From Solirubrobacter sp963848475 (lineage in GTDB: Bacteria > Actinomycetota > Thermoleophilia > Solirubrobacterales > Solirubrobacteraceae): a stretch of 64,000 bases of DNA. Below, piece by piece: positions 38,958 through 47,745 of the stretch. Under the pieces are notes generated by a model. That model was not told where the DNA came from. It did no database searches and saw nothing but the letters and a program-made list of their open reading frames with translations. The position numbers were made by a program, and so were the translations under genes. The stretch is from positions 201,341-265,340 of the forward strand of contig CAWKDW010000006.1 of assembly GCA_963848475.1 (NCBI GenBank), in the 5' to 3' direction. Position 1 is the stretch's first letter. The number at the start of each line of letters is the position of its first letter.

Positions 38958-40331
38958 ATGGAGGAGCACACCGAAGTTCACAAGCAGACAATGCGCAAGG
39001 TCGTCACCCGACTGATGCCGGCACTGCTCGTCCTCTACGTGATCGCGTACCTGGATCGGGTGAACGTCTCGTTCGCGCAGGACCGACTCGAGGAGGACCT
39101 CGGATTCTCCGGCGCGGTCTACGGCTTCGGCGCCGGCGTCTTCTTCATCGGCTACTTCCTGCTCGAGGTCCCGAGCAACCTGGCGCTGCATCGCTTCGGC
39201 GCGCGCAAGTGGATGGCCCGGATCATGATCACGTGGGGCCTGATCTCGGCCTGCACGATGTTCGTGCAGGGCCCGCTCAGCTTCTACGCCGTGCGCTTCA
39301 TGCTGGGCGTCGCCGAGGCGGGCTTCTTCCCGGGGATGATCCTCTACCTGTCCTACTGGTACCCGGCGCGCGAGCGTGCCCGGGCGGTCGGCGTCTTCAT
39401 GTCGGCGATCGCGATCTCCTACGCCATCGGCGCGCCGATCTCCGGCGGGATCATGTCCGTCTTCGGCGGCGGCGTCGCCGGTCTCGAGGACTGGCAGTGG
39501 CTGTTCGTGCTCGAGGCGATCCCGGCGATCATCGCCGGCATCCTCGTGTTCTGGAAGCTGCCCGACGGCCCGCAGGACGCGAACTGGCTCGAGCCCGAGG
39601 AGAAGGCCTGGCTGACCGCGCGCCTGGAGGGCGAGGAACAGCAGCGCCTGCAGCGCGAGCGCCACTCGCTCGGCGAGGTGCTCAAGGACCGCCGCATCCT
39701 CGTGTTCGCGCTCCTGTACTTCACGATGGTCATCAACGTCTACGGCCTGTCGTTCTGGGTCGGCGAGATCGTCGACCAGATCAACGGAATCGGCGACGTC
39801 AGCAAGGGCTTCGTGACCGCGATCCCGTACGCCGTCGCGATCATCGGCATGATCGTGATCCCGCGCTACTCGGACCGCACGGGCGAGCGCAAGCGGGTCG
39901 TCTCGGCCTGCCTCGCCCTCGCCGCGGTGGCGTTCGTCGCCAGCACCGTCGTCGGCCCGGTCGCCGCCGTGCCCGCGATCGCCATCGGCCTGTTCTTCCT
40001 GCTCGGCGTGCACGGCGTCTTCTGGACGATGCCCGCCGCCCTGCTGAGCGGCGCCGCGGCGGCCGCCGGGATCGCGATGATCAACTCGATCGGCAACCTC
40101 GGCGGCTTCGTCGGCCCGTACCTGGTCGGCTTGGTCAAGGACGCCACCGGCTCGACTGACGGCGGCCTGATCGTGCTCGCCGGGATCCTCCTCGTCGGCA
40201 GCGTCGTCGCTCTGCTCGTCGCGCACGACAAGACACTCGAGCGGGCGCCGGAGACGCGCACCGGCCGCTTCGACCGCACGCCGGGGCCCGCCCGCCGCGC
40301 GCCGGGGATAGACCCCGGCGCGCGAGCGTGA
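38958..40331 (+). CDS. MFS transporter, anion:cation symporter (hexuronate/phthalate) family
   Basis: 457 residues with 12 predicted membrane helices. The ACS-family signatures are LYVIAYLDRVNVSFA in helix 1, FFIGYFLLEVPSNLALHRFGARKW, and AEAGFFPGMILYLSYWYPARERARA. Members take up organic anions such as hexuronates, galactonate and tartrate with protons. It shares a short divergent promoter region with the sugar-acid dehydratase, which suggests the same substrate. The last ten codons are formed by a strong hairpin. Confidence 0.9.
   Translation: MEEHTEVHKQTMRKVVTRLMPALLVLYVIAYLDRVNVSFAQDRLEEDLGFSGAVYGFGAGVFFIGYFLLEVPSNLALHRFGARKWMARIMITWGLISACTMFVQGPLSFYAVRFMLGVAEAGFFPGMILYLSYWYPARERARAVGVFMSAIAISYAIGAPISGGIMSVFGGGVAGLEDWQWLFVLEAIPAIIAGILVFWKLPDGPQDANWLEPEEKAWLTARLEGEEQQRLQRERHSLGEVLKDRRILVFALLYFTMVINVYGLSFWVGEIVDQINGIGDVSKGFVTAIPYAVAIIGMIVIPRYSDRTGERKRVVSACLALAAVAFVASTVVGPVAAVPAIAIGLFFLLGVHGVFWTMPAALLSGAAAAAGIAMINSIGNLGGFVGPYLVGLVKDATGSTDGGLIVLAGILLVGSVVALLVAHDKTLERAPETRTGRFDRTPGPARRAPGIDPGARA
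40296..40324. terminator. 12-bp perfect GC hairpin between convergent genes
   Basis: Stem CGCGCGCCGGGG / CCCCGGCGCGCG with loop ATAGA, lying in the final codons of the MFS gene and 25 bp before the 3' end of the convergent carboxypeptidase gene. Its position suits a bidirectional terminator; no T-tract is present. Confidence 0.6.
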
Positions 40332-40348
40332 CGCTCCGGCGCTGACCC

Positions 40349-42400
40349 CTACGGGGTCGTCGTCGAGAGCGTGAACGTGAGCGTCTTGGCGTACGTGCCC
40401 GTGCGGAGCGCGTCGGAGGCGGCGATCGACTGCTTGAAGTCGATCGTCACCGCGTCGTTGGAGACCGGCTCGGCGTAGGTCTTGATCGTCGACGGCAGCG
40501 CCGAGCCGGCGACCATCAGCGCCTGCGGCAGCGAGAACGTGCCGTTGACGAGGTGGCCCGGCGCGACCGAGCTCGGGTCCGACGCGCTCAGCGTCGCGTC
40601 ACCGGCGGTGGAGATCACGTTCGCCGTGGTGGAGGCCGTGTAGTCCTTGGCCACGCCGGGCGTGAACGCGCCGAAGCTCGCCGGTGCGCCGAGCGTCAGC
40701 GACAAGGTCGCCGGCACCGTGCCGCCGACGGGTGCGTCGTCGCGGAAGCAGTACCGGCGCTCCGCCGTCTCGATCATCGGCAGCACCGCCTCGGAGTCCA
40801 GGAGCGGCGCAATCAGGCCGCGGTAGGGCTGCCTGAGCGGCACGAACACGCCGCCGGTGGCCGGCTCGACCTTGATCCCGTGGATCGCCAGTCGCTGCGC
40901 GACCGTCCCGAAGTCGTTCCTCGGGCCGACCCTCGGCGCGGTGTACTCGGCCGCGGAGATGAAGTAGCCGCAGGGCGCCGGATCGAGCAGGTAGCGCGCC
41001 TGCAGCGCGTCGACGTCAGGGGCGTTGTTGCCCTCGCCGACGCTCGGCACCGACGGCCACGGATACGCGCCGCGGAGGATCGTCCGGCCGGTGGCGTTGG
41101 CCGTCTGGTACGCGACCGCCTGCGCGACCGACGCCCGGATCTGGGTCATGCGGCTGTTGAAGTAGCGCAGTCCCTCCCAGTTCTCCCACAGGTGCGCGTA
41201 GACCTTGCGCAGCCGGTTGGCCGCCGAGTTGGTACCGCCCTCGGCGGGCCGCGTGGTGCCGCCCGCGGCGCGCGCCTCGCCGAGCATGCTGATGCCGTTC
41301 TTGAGCGCACCCGTGTTGCGCAGGATGCCCTCGTGGCTGTCGCCGCCGGTGCTGTACGGGCCCATCCACCAGCCCGACTGCGACGCGGCACCGTACATCC
41401 ACTGGTTGACCATCAGCTTGCCCTCTTCGAACAGGCTCTCCTCGACGTTGAGGTGGCGCGCGCCGAGGATCGGAAGATCCTCGCTGTCGCCTTCGTGGTT
41501 GTCGACCATGACATCGGGCGTGTAGTCGCGGATCATCTCCGCGAAGCCCTTGGTCTCGTTCTGCTCGATCAGCGCGTGATCGCGGTTGAGGTCCTGGCCG
41601 GTGGTGTTGCCGCGCGTGTTGTGCGCGCGCCCGTCGGCGTTGATCGACGGGACGATCAGCACCGTCATCCGGCTCAGCATCGCGAGGATCGCCGGGTCCT
41701 CGGTGAACGCGAGCTGGCGGGCCATCGTGAAGCACGACTCGCGGCCGGAGGCCTCGTTGCCGTGGACGTTGCAGTTGATCGCGTACGTCGGCATCGCCGA
41801 GATCGCCGCCGCCGTATCCGGCGGCTTGGGGTAGCCGATGACGTACAGGTTCATCGGGCGGTTCTCGAGCGTGCGGGCGAGCTCGACGACCCGTAGGCGA
41901 TCGCTCGCCGCGTCGAGCGCCGCGGTGTACTCGGCCTCCTGCACGTCGGTCGTGTATGGACCGCTCGTGTTCGCCTCATACGCCGTGCGCAGGTCCGCCC
42001 CCGGACCCGTCCCCCAATGATCTTGCGTCGTGCCGGTCACCGGCGCCGAGTACGGCTGTGGGTTGGCGGTGCCCAGGCGCGCCCGCACGCGCCAGGTGTA
42101 GCGCCCGCCGAGCGCGTAGCCCGACTCCGCGAACGCCGGCGAGGCCGGCGTGATCGTGCGCTGCGGCTGCCAGACGCCGACGACCGCCGCGGCGGCCGTC
42201 GGAACGTCGTCGGCATCGACCGGCGTGCGCTCGATCTGGTAGTCGGTCGCCCCCGCCACCGGGTTCCACTTCAACGTGGTGAAGCCGTAGTCCTGGGTCG
42301 CCGTCAACCCCGTGACCTGATTCGGCTCCTGCGCGCTCGCCGCGCACGGCCAGACCAGCATCGCGGCCGCCGCGGCCGCGAGAAAACCCCTGCCCCTCAT
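40349..42400 (-). CDS. Secreted M14 zinc carboxypeptidase with FN3 domain and C-terminal beta module
   Basis: 683 residues. Signal peptide MRGRGFLAAAAAAMLVWPCAASA; FN3-like domain about 27-125 (VTGLTATQDYGFTTLKW); M14 peptidase domain about 140-540 with zinc ligands His213 and Glu216 in NVHGNEASGRES, INADGRAHNTRG, and DNHEGDSED. The final 119 residues (565-683) form a separate beta domain with ISTAGDATLSASDPSS, APGHLVNGTFSLP and the ending KTLTFTLSTTTP. The same domain ends the unrelated protein at 52883-54757. The start ATG 42400 has a GGAGGAAAGC site. Probable role: trimming peptides outside the cell. Confidence 0.88.
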   Translation of the reverse strand: MRGRGFLAAAAAAMLVWPCAASAQEPNQVTGLTATQDYGFTTLKWNPVAGATDYQIERTPVDADDVPTAAAAVVGVWQPQRTITPASPAFAESGYALGGRYTWRVRARLGTANPQPYSAPVTGTTQDHWGTGPGADLRTAYEANTSGPYTTDVQEAEYTAALDAASDRLRVVELARTLENRPMNLYVIGYPKPPDTAAAISAMPTYAINCNVHGNEASGRESCFTMARQLAFTEDPAILAMLSRMTVLIVPSINADGRAHNTRGNTTGQDLNRDHALIEQNETKGFAEMIRDYTPDVMVDNHEGDSEDLPILGARHLNVEESLFEEGKLMVNQWMYGAASQSGWWMGPYSTGGDSHEGILRNTGALKNGISMLGEARAAGGTTRPAEGGTNSAANRLRKVYAHLWENWEGLRYFNSRMTQIRASVAQAVAYQTANATGRTILRGAYPWPSVPSVGEGNNAPDVDALQARYLLDPAPCGYFISAAEYTAPRVGPRNDFGTVAQRLAIHGIKVEPATGGVFVPLRQPYRGLIAPLLDSEAVLPMIETAERRYCFRDDAPVGGTVPATLSLTLGAPASFGAFTPGVAKDYTASTTANVISTAGDATLSASDPSSVAPGHLVNGTFSLPQALMVAGSALPSTIKTYAEPVSNDAVTIDFKQSIAASDALRTGTYAKTLTFTLSTTTP

Positions 42401-42588
42401 GCTTTCCTCCCCGTAGGAAGGGTAGAAAACTACCCCACGCTGTCCGGGTCGCAAATGCGTAGGCGTGGAGATGAGTCAACGCTGAGTACGCGCACTGACC
42501 CGAGGTGCGAGGTGGGGTTACCCAGAGACTTGTCCAGTCGGGCCCTCGCGCGCTTGCATTCACGGCACAGAGCCCCCACACTGGCTCT

Positions 42589-43062
42589 ATGACGTACTCC
42601 GAGCTCCGCGCTTCGGACGCAGAACGCGAGCGCGTGATCACCTTCCTGCGCGAGCATGCGCTGCTCGGGCGCCTGTCCGACGATGAGCTCGAAGAGCGCA
42701 TCGGCCTCGCCTATGCCTCGGTCACCGTCGGTGATCTCGAGCGGCTGATCGCCGACCTGCCGCGCTCGCAGCGGGCCGGAACCCGCCCGGCACCGCGCCC
42801 GCAGCCACGGCCCGCGCGCCGTCAGCACAACGGCCCGCCGCCCGCGCTGATCGCCGTCGGCATCGGCGCGCTGCTGTTGACCGGCCTGCCGTTCGCGATG
42901 CTTGGAATCGCGTTCGCGCTGGTTGCCGCGGTCGTCGCGATCGTCTTCGCGCTGAGCATCGTCCTCGGCCCGATCCTGCTCGTCGCGCTGCTGATCATCG
43001 CCACCGCGCGCCGCCGGCGACCCCACCGCCAGCACATGCGGTGGGGCCCCAGCACGTACTAG
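42589..43062 (+). CDS. DUF1707 domain membrane protein
   Basis: 157 residues. The N-terminal DUF1707 helix pair (LRASDAERERVITFLREHALLGRLSDDELEERIGLAYASVT region) is followed by a Pro/Arg linker and two hydrophobic helices (about 88-108 and 110-142). DUF1707 resembles SHOCT-type short motifs and is typical of actinobacterial small membrane proteins; function unknown. Start ATG 42589. A further 30 codons after the stop stay coding-like in the same frame. Confidence 0.8.
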   Translation: MTYSELRASDAERERVITFLREHALLGRLSDDELEERIGLAYASVTVGDLERLIADLPRSQRAGTRPAPRPQPRPARRQHNGPPPALIAVGIGALLLTGLPFAMLGIAFALVAAVVAIVFALSIVLGPILLVALLIIATARRRRPHRQHMRWGPSTY

Positions 43063-43195
43063 AGCCCACCTGCGCAGACGTTCACCGTCGAGGAGCCGCC
43101 CACGGCTCCGACATCCCGCGAGCTGTTCCCGCTGCCGTGGCCGCCCGACGTCGACGTCTACTGACGCTCGGCGGCGGTTGCGGTAGACCTGAACG

Positions 43196-44047
43196 ATGAA
43201 CGCCGATCTGCAGGCGCTGCGCGAACTGGAGCGCCTGCCGCTCGGGCTTCCCGCCGGGCTCGAGCTCGAATGGCTCGGGGTCGCCGGCTACCGGCTGAGC
43301 TACGAAGGCGTCTCGATCCTCGTCGATCCCTACGTCTCGCGCGCGCCGCTGCGCTCGCTGCTGCTGCGCCGCCCCGCACTCCCGGACCCGATGCTCCTGC
43401 AGCGCTACCTCCCGCGGACCGCCGCCGCGATCTTCGTCGGCCACACCCACTGGGACCACGCCGTCGACGCGCCCGCGATCGCGCGCCGCGACGGCTGCCC
43501 CGTGTACGGCTCGGACTCACTCGCGCGGCTGATGGCGCTGCACGGTCAAACGGGGATCGTCGTCGAAGCGGGACGTGCGTACGAGGCCGGCCCGTTCGTC
43601 GTCCGCTTCATCCCGAGCCGCCACTCGAAGCTGCTGTTCGGCCGCAAGGTCCCGTTCGACGGCCCGCTGACCTGTGAGGACGTGCACGGGCTCAGCCCCG
43701 GCGCCTACCGCTGTGGAGCCGTCTTCGGGATCCGCGTCGAGGTCGCCGGCATCAGCCTCTACCACCAGGGAAGCGCCGACCTCGACGACACGCAGACCAT
43801 CGCACCGGTCGATGTGTTCCTCGCCGGCGTCACCGGCCGCCAGGTCACCCCGCACTACTGGCAGCGAATCCTGCCGAGGCTGGACCCGCGCGTGCTCGTC
43901 CCGACCCACTACGACGACTTCTTCGCCCCGCTCGGCGGACAGCTGAAGCTCGTGCGCCGGGTCGCGCTCGCCGCGGTGCCGGAGGAGGTCCGCGCCGTGT
44001 CCTCGGCCACGACGGTGGCAGCACTGAAGCGCACGGGCTGCCTGTAG
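43196..44047 (+). CDS. Metallo-beta-lactamase-fold hydrolase (UlaG/RomA-like)
   Basis: 283 residues. The MBL metal motif is FVGHTHWDHAVD; LEWLGVAGYRLSYEGVSILVDPYVS is the opening strand, and late ligands are in IPSRHSK, YHQGSADLDD and PTHYDDF. This subgroup includes lactonases and phosphodiesterases; the substrate cannot be read. The following YbjQ gene starts 11 bp downstream, suggesting an operon. Confidence 0.85.
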   Translation: MNADLQALRELERLPLGLPAGLELEWLGVAGYRLSYEGVSILVDPYVSRAPLRSLLLRRPALPDPMLLQRYLPRTAAAIFVGHTHWDHAVDAPAIARRDGCPVYGSDSLARLMALHGQTGIVVEAGRAYEAGPFVVRFIPSRHSKLLFGRKVPFDGPLTCEDVHGLSPGAYRCGAVFGIRVEVAGISLYHQGSADLDDTQTIAPVDVFLAGVTGRQVTPHYWQRILPRLDPRVLVPTHYDDFFAPLGGQLKLVRRVALAAVPEEVRAVSSATTVAALKRTGCL

Positions 44048-44057
44048 CCTCGAACGC

Positions 44058-44399
44058 ATGAGCGACTTCGACATGCCGATCACCACCGCGTTCGAGTTGC
44101 CGGGTGTGGTCATCCGCGAGAACCTCGGCATCACGTTCGGCCTCGTCGTCCGCAGCATGGGCTTCACGCGCAACTTCACCGCGAGCTTCAAGGCACTGCG
44201 CAAGGGCGAGGTGAGCGAATACACCGAACTGCTCGAAGACGCGCGCCGCCACGCGCTCGACCGCCTGGTCGCCAACGCCAAGCTCCTCGGCGCCAACGGC
44301 ATCGTCGCGATGCGCTACGACTCCTCGGAGATGGGCAATCAGCTGACGGAAGTCGTCGCCTACGGCACCGCCGTCGTGGTCGAGCGTGCCGCAGTCTGA
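44058..44399 (+). CDS. YbjQ/UPF0145 family protein
   Basis: 113 residues. The YbjQ fold is recognised by TTAFELPGVVIRENLGITFGLVVRSMGFTRNF, ARRHALDRLVANAKLLGANGIVAMRYDSSEM and EVVAYGTAVVVE. Family members form pentamers; a heavy-metal-binding label is used in databases without firm proof. It overlaps the following small gene by 14 bp. Confidence 0.88.
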   Translation: MSDFDMPITTAFELPGVVIRENLGITFGLVVRSMGFTRNFTASFKALRKGEVSEYTELLEDARRHALDRLVANAKLLGANGIVAMRYDSSEMGNQLTEVVAYGTAVVVERAAV

Positions 44400-44706
44400 G
44401 GAGCGGATCGCGGCGCTGCTCGGACGCCACTACGTCGCTGACCGCTTCGACGCCGACGAGCTCGGCCGCCGGCTCGATCTCGCCTACAGCGGCGACACCG
44501 AGAAGGCTCTGGCCGGGCTCCCGCCGCTGGCCGACACGGCGCCGAAGCGCCGCTGGGGCCGCCGCCACGGCGAGCCCGGGAGCATCGACCCCTCGTGGGT
44601 GCCGACCAAGGAGCGCTTCATCGACCCCAGCACCGACCGGGTGATGCGCGTCTGGCTGGACCCGGGCAGCCACCGCCGCCACTACATCGCCGAACGGGCG
44701 AGCTGA
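44386..44706 (+). CDS. Small DUF1707-like protein
   Basis: 106 residues from GTG 44386. The N-terminal half RIAALLGRHYVADRFDADELGRRLDLAYSGDT is a DUF1707-type helix pair like that in the 42589 gene. The C-terminal half is basic with WGRRHGEPGSIDPSWVPTKERF and RVWLDPGSHRRHY, without membrane helices. The start lies inside the ybjQ-like gene, so translation is probably coupled. Function unknown. Confidence 0.65.
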   Translation: MPQSEERIAALLGRHYVADRFDADELGRRLDLAYSGDTEKALAGLPPLADTAPKRRWGRRHGEPGSIDPSWVPTKERFIDPSTDRVMRVWLDPGSHRRHYIAERAS

Positions 44707-44752
44707 TCCGGAGCGCTACGGTCGTGTGACACCGATCGAATTGGAGCCAGTC

Positions 44753-44992
44753 ATGGCCAGCGCGACCATCACGTTTCGCGTGGACGACGCCGAGCGCGAA
44801 GAGCTCGTCTCGCGCGCCGAGCGCGAGAAGGTCAACCTCTCCGACTACATCCGCGTCCGGCTCGGCCTGCGCGGGCAGGGATCGGTCGACGATGCCGAGA
44901 TCCAGACCGACTCGCAGCTCGGGCTCAGCGACCAGGCGCAACTCGCCGACCACGAACGGCGGCTGCGGGCGCTCGAGGCCTACCGCCCCTAG
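44753..44992 (+). CDS. Ribbon-helix-helix DNA-binding protein
   Basis: 79 residues. The opening SATITFRVDDAEREELVSRAEREKVNLSDYIRVRLGL has the beta strand plus two helices of a CopG/Arc-type ribbon-helix-helix domain; the remainder is a short charged tail that may form a coil (LADHERRLRALEA). ATG 44753 is preferred over the upstream GTG at 44726 because TTGGAG precedes it and the domain starts there. No partner toxin is adjacent. The end overlaps the convergent AraC gene by 68 bp. Confidence 0.7.
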   Translation: MASATITFRVDDAEREELVSRAEREKVNLSDYIRVRLGLRGQGSVDDAEIQTDSQLGLSDQAQLADHERRLRALEAYRP

Positions 44993-45860
44993 TCCCTCCG
45001 GAGCTCGTGTGCGCGTAGCCGAGCTCGGCGAGGACGGAGGCGAGCGCCTCGCGTCGGACCGCGCCGCGGCTGAGGACGTGCTCGAGCACGCCGCCGTAGG
45101 TGAAGGACTGCGGCGGCTCGCAGAGCGCGTCGACGAAGGCGTCGTCGAATGCCCCGCGATCGCGGATCCGCTTCGCGAACCGTTCGAAACGCAGCGCCGA
45201 GCGCTCGAAGCGCGGGCCGAGCTCTCCGCCGGCGGACGGGATCGGCTCACCCTCGATCGCCGCCACCCAGACCTCGAGCGTGTACACGAGACGCTCCGCC
45301 ATCAGCGCCGCGCTGGCCTCCTCGCCCTCGAAGCTGACGATCACGAGCCCGGGGCGCAGCTCACGCGCGAGCGCCTCCGGCGGCAGCGTGGCCACGACCG
45401 CCAGCAGCTCGCGGACGCCGTCGAGGTGCTGCGAGACGTCGTGCGCGGTGAGGTCGCGGCGAGCGACCGGCTCGCCCGTGCCGGGGAGCAGGAGACCGGC
45501 GGGCGGGTGGAAGTGGATGCCGTTGGGTGCGGCCAGCTCGGGCTCGCCCGCGAAGGCGCTCGGTGGCGCTCCATGGGCGCGGGCGAACGCGCGCGAGAAG
45601 GCGGCGAGCGATCCGTAGCCCGCGGCGACCGCCGCCTCCGAAGGCGTCGCGCCACCGGAACGGAGCTGCCAGGCGGCACGCTCGAGCAGCAGCCGGCGCC
45701 GCAGCGCGACCGGCGATTCACCGGTCGCCGCGGCCAGCAGCCGGTCGAGGTGATCGCGGGAGAAGTGCGCGCGTCGCGCCAGCGCGACGCCGTCGGCGGG
45801 CTCGTCGAGCGAGTCGAGCACCAGATCGATCAGGTCACGGAGGCGGTCCGCCATACCCAT
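44925..45860 (-). CDS. AraC-family regulator with N-terminal DNA-binding domain
   Basis: 311 residues. Two helix-turn-helix units occupy residues about 5-110 (VALARRAHFSRDHLDRLLAAATGESPVALRRRLLLERAAWQL and EAAVAAGYGSLAAFSRAFARAHG), the reverse of the usual AraC order. The C-terminal 190 residues contain LTAHDVSQHLDGVRELLAVVATL, similar to a DinB-like four-helix bundle, which probably senses a ligand. The start is ATG 45860 or 45854. The C-terminal tail is basic and overlaps the ribbon-helix-helix gene, so the true end could be slightly shorter if a shift is present. Confidence 0.75.
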   Translation of the reverse strand: MGMADRLRDLIDLVLDSLDEPADGVALARRAHFSRDHLDRLLAAATGESPVALRRRLLLERAAWQLRSGGATPSEAAVAAGYGSLAAFSRAFARAHGAPPSAFAGEPELAAPNGIHFHPPAGLLLPGTGEPVARRDLTAHDVSQHLDGVRELLAVVATLPPEALARELRPGLVIVSFEGEEASAALMAERLVYTLEVWVAAIEGEPIPSAGGELGPRFERSALRFERFAKRIRDRGAFDDAFVDALCEPPQSFTYGGVLEHVLSRGAVRREALASVLAELGYAHTSSGGTRGGRPRAPAAAVRGRRVAPGR

Positions 45861-45921
45861 AGCTTGATCGCTTTCGACGACTGACTGGACGTTGGCCGCC
45901 AGTCGAGTCACGGTGCAGCGC

Positions 45922-46392
45922 ATGCCTTCCTGGTCCGAATTCACCGCCGCCGCCCCCGATCTCGCCGCGCGCATCCAGGAGCGGTTCGAGGCGCACAAGC
46001 ACAAGACGATGGCCACGATCCGCAGGGACGGCGGCCCGCGCATCTCCGGCACCGAATGCCGGTTCGACGACGGCGAGCTGTGGATCGGCTCGATGTGGAA
46101 GGCCGTCAAGGCACTCGATCTGCAGCGCGATCCCCGCTACGCGATGCACAGCGCCACCGAGGACCCCGAGCAGTGGCGCGGCGAGGCGAAGATCGCCGGC
46201 GTGGCCGAGGAGATCCTCGACCCGGAGCTCATCCGCGCGCGCAACGGAGAAGCGGGCGCCGGAGGCCCGTCGCACCTCTTCCGGCTCGACGTGACCGAGG
46301 CGTCGACCGTCGGGCTCAACGCGGCCAAGACGCTGCTGGTCATCGAGGTCTGGACCCCCGAGCGCGGGGTGCGGACGATCGAGCGTGAATGA
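45922..46392 (+). CDS. Pyridoxamine 5'-phosphate oxidase-fold flavin/F420-binding protein
   Basis: 156 residues. The split-barrel opening KTMATIRRDGGPRISGTECRF and LWIGSMWKAVKALDLQRDPRYAMHS are typical of the PNPOx-like group common in actinobacteria, which bind FMN, F420 or heme. Start ATG 45922 (MPSWSEFTAAAP) is preferred to the upstream TTG because the family begins here. The cofactor and substrate are not decidable. Confidence 0.8.
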   Translation: MPSWSEFTAAAPDLAARIQERFEAHKHKTMATIRRDGGPRISGTECRFDDGELWIGSMWKAVKALDLQRDPRYAMHSATEDPEQWRGEAKIAGVAEEILDPELIRARNGEAGAGGPSHLFRLDVTEASTVGLNAAKTLLVIEVWTPERGVRTIERE

Positions 46393-46446
46393 AGAGACTG
46401 CCTGAACGGGCAGGCTAGCTGGACTCGCCGATAGGGCTGTGAGAGG

Positions 46447-47510
46447 GTGATGACAGCCGGTCGAAGGGGGTCGCCAGCGTGGCTAACCCCGAACGACGAG
46501 TTCTTCGTGGTCTACCACTTCGACGCGCCTGCGCTCGACGCGCAGACCTGGCGGCTCGGCATCACCGGTCTCGTCACCTCCCCGCAGTCGCTGAGTCTGG
46601 CGGATCTCAAACGCCGCTCGCGGCGCGAGCAGACCGTCGCGCTGGAGTGCTCCGGCGACCACGGATTCCCGTTCTTCACGGGCGCGGTCTCCAACGCTCG
46701 CTGGGCGGGCACGCCGCTCGCGCCGATCCTGCAACGCGCCGGTCTGAAGCGGACGGCGAGCGAGGTGGTGTTCTACGGCGCCGACTCGACGACGCTGACG
46801 ATCCGCGACAACCCCGGGGTACTCAGGCCGGGCGCCACCGGCGCGGTGACACCCGACGAGAACGGGCAGCTCGACCTGACGATCACCGAGCACTTCGCCC
46901 GCAGCATGTCGGTCGAGGAGGCGCTGAACCCCGACAACCTGCTCTGTTACGAGATGAACGGCGGCGCCGCTGCCCGCAGCGCACGGCTTCCCGGTACGCC
47001 TGATCGCACCAGGCTGGTACGGCGTCGCGAACGTCAAGTGGCTGACGCGCATCGAGCTCGTCGAGCAGCGTTACGCCGGCCGATTCATGGCGCGCGACTA
47101 CGTGTCGATCCGTGAGCAGAAGCGCGGCGACGAGACGGTCTGGACCTTCTCGAACGTGAACCACATGCGGCTGAAGTCGGCGCCGGCGAAGGTCACGCGC
47201 CAGCGCGGCCGGTACACGATCATGGGTGCCGCATGGGGTGCCCCGGTCGCGGACGTCGAGGTCAGGATCGACGACGGGCCTTGGCGGGCGGCGGACCTCG
47301 ACCGGCCGCGTGGAGCGCGGGGCGCGACGGCTTCGACTGGACGTCGGACGGCCGTGGGGGAAGGCGCCGGCGGGCGAGCACCGCGTCGCGTCGCGAGCCT
47401 TCGACCACGCCGGCAACGTGCAACCCCCGCCCGAGGACCCCTACCTCGCGAGCCGGGTCACCTACTGGGAGAACAACGGACAGATAACCCGCCGTGTGCT
47501 GATTCCCTGA
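46447..47510 (+). CDS. Molybdopterin-dependent oxidoreductase, sulfite oxidase-like (frame-interrupted)
   Basis: Molybdenum-cofactor domain with WLTPNDEFFVVYHFDAP, the Mo-ligand Cys in VALECSGDHGFPF, and HGFPVRLIAPGWYGVANVKWLTRIE, followed by a C-terminal dimerisation Ig domain (GAAWGAPVADVEVRIDDGPW, DHAGNVQPPPEDP, VTYWENNGQITRRVLIP). The frame breaks at about 46970 and at least twice more between about 47310 and 47365. No Tat or Sec leader is visible before MTAGRRGSPAWLT although relatives are usually exported; either it is cytoplasmic or the true start is hidden upstream. Confidence 0.75.
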
Positions 47511-47745
47511 CGGCGGTGATCCTGGCGCTGGGCCGTCCGATCCCCGAATCAGATGGCCCAGGGCGCGAATGTGGCTTCGATTCGCCAGCTGTCCAGGACC
47601 AGCCCAGCACCGACCGCCTGCAACTCGCGTCAACACGGGGTGACGCGCGCCCACATACGAGCGGGTCGCCATGGGTAGTGCTGAGAGCAACCCCATCCCC
47701 TCCGGCGCCCCAGCCCGAGGGTCCATAGCGATCAGGAGGAGAGAC

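Noticed and set aside
32020..40331. Contractile injection structural genes beside the toxin
   Set aside because: Neighbours are a secreted protein, a quinone reductase, a dehydratase and a transporter; no sheath, tube, baseplate or AAA+ genes are present in the window.
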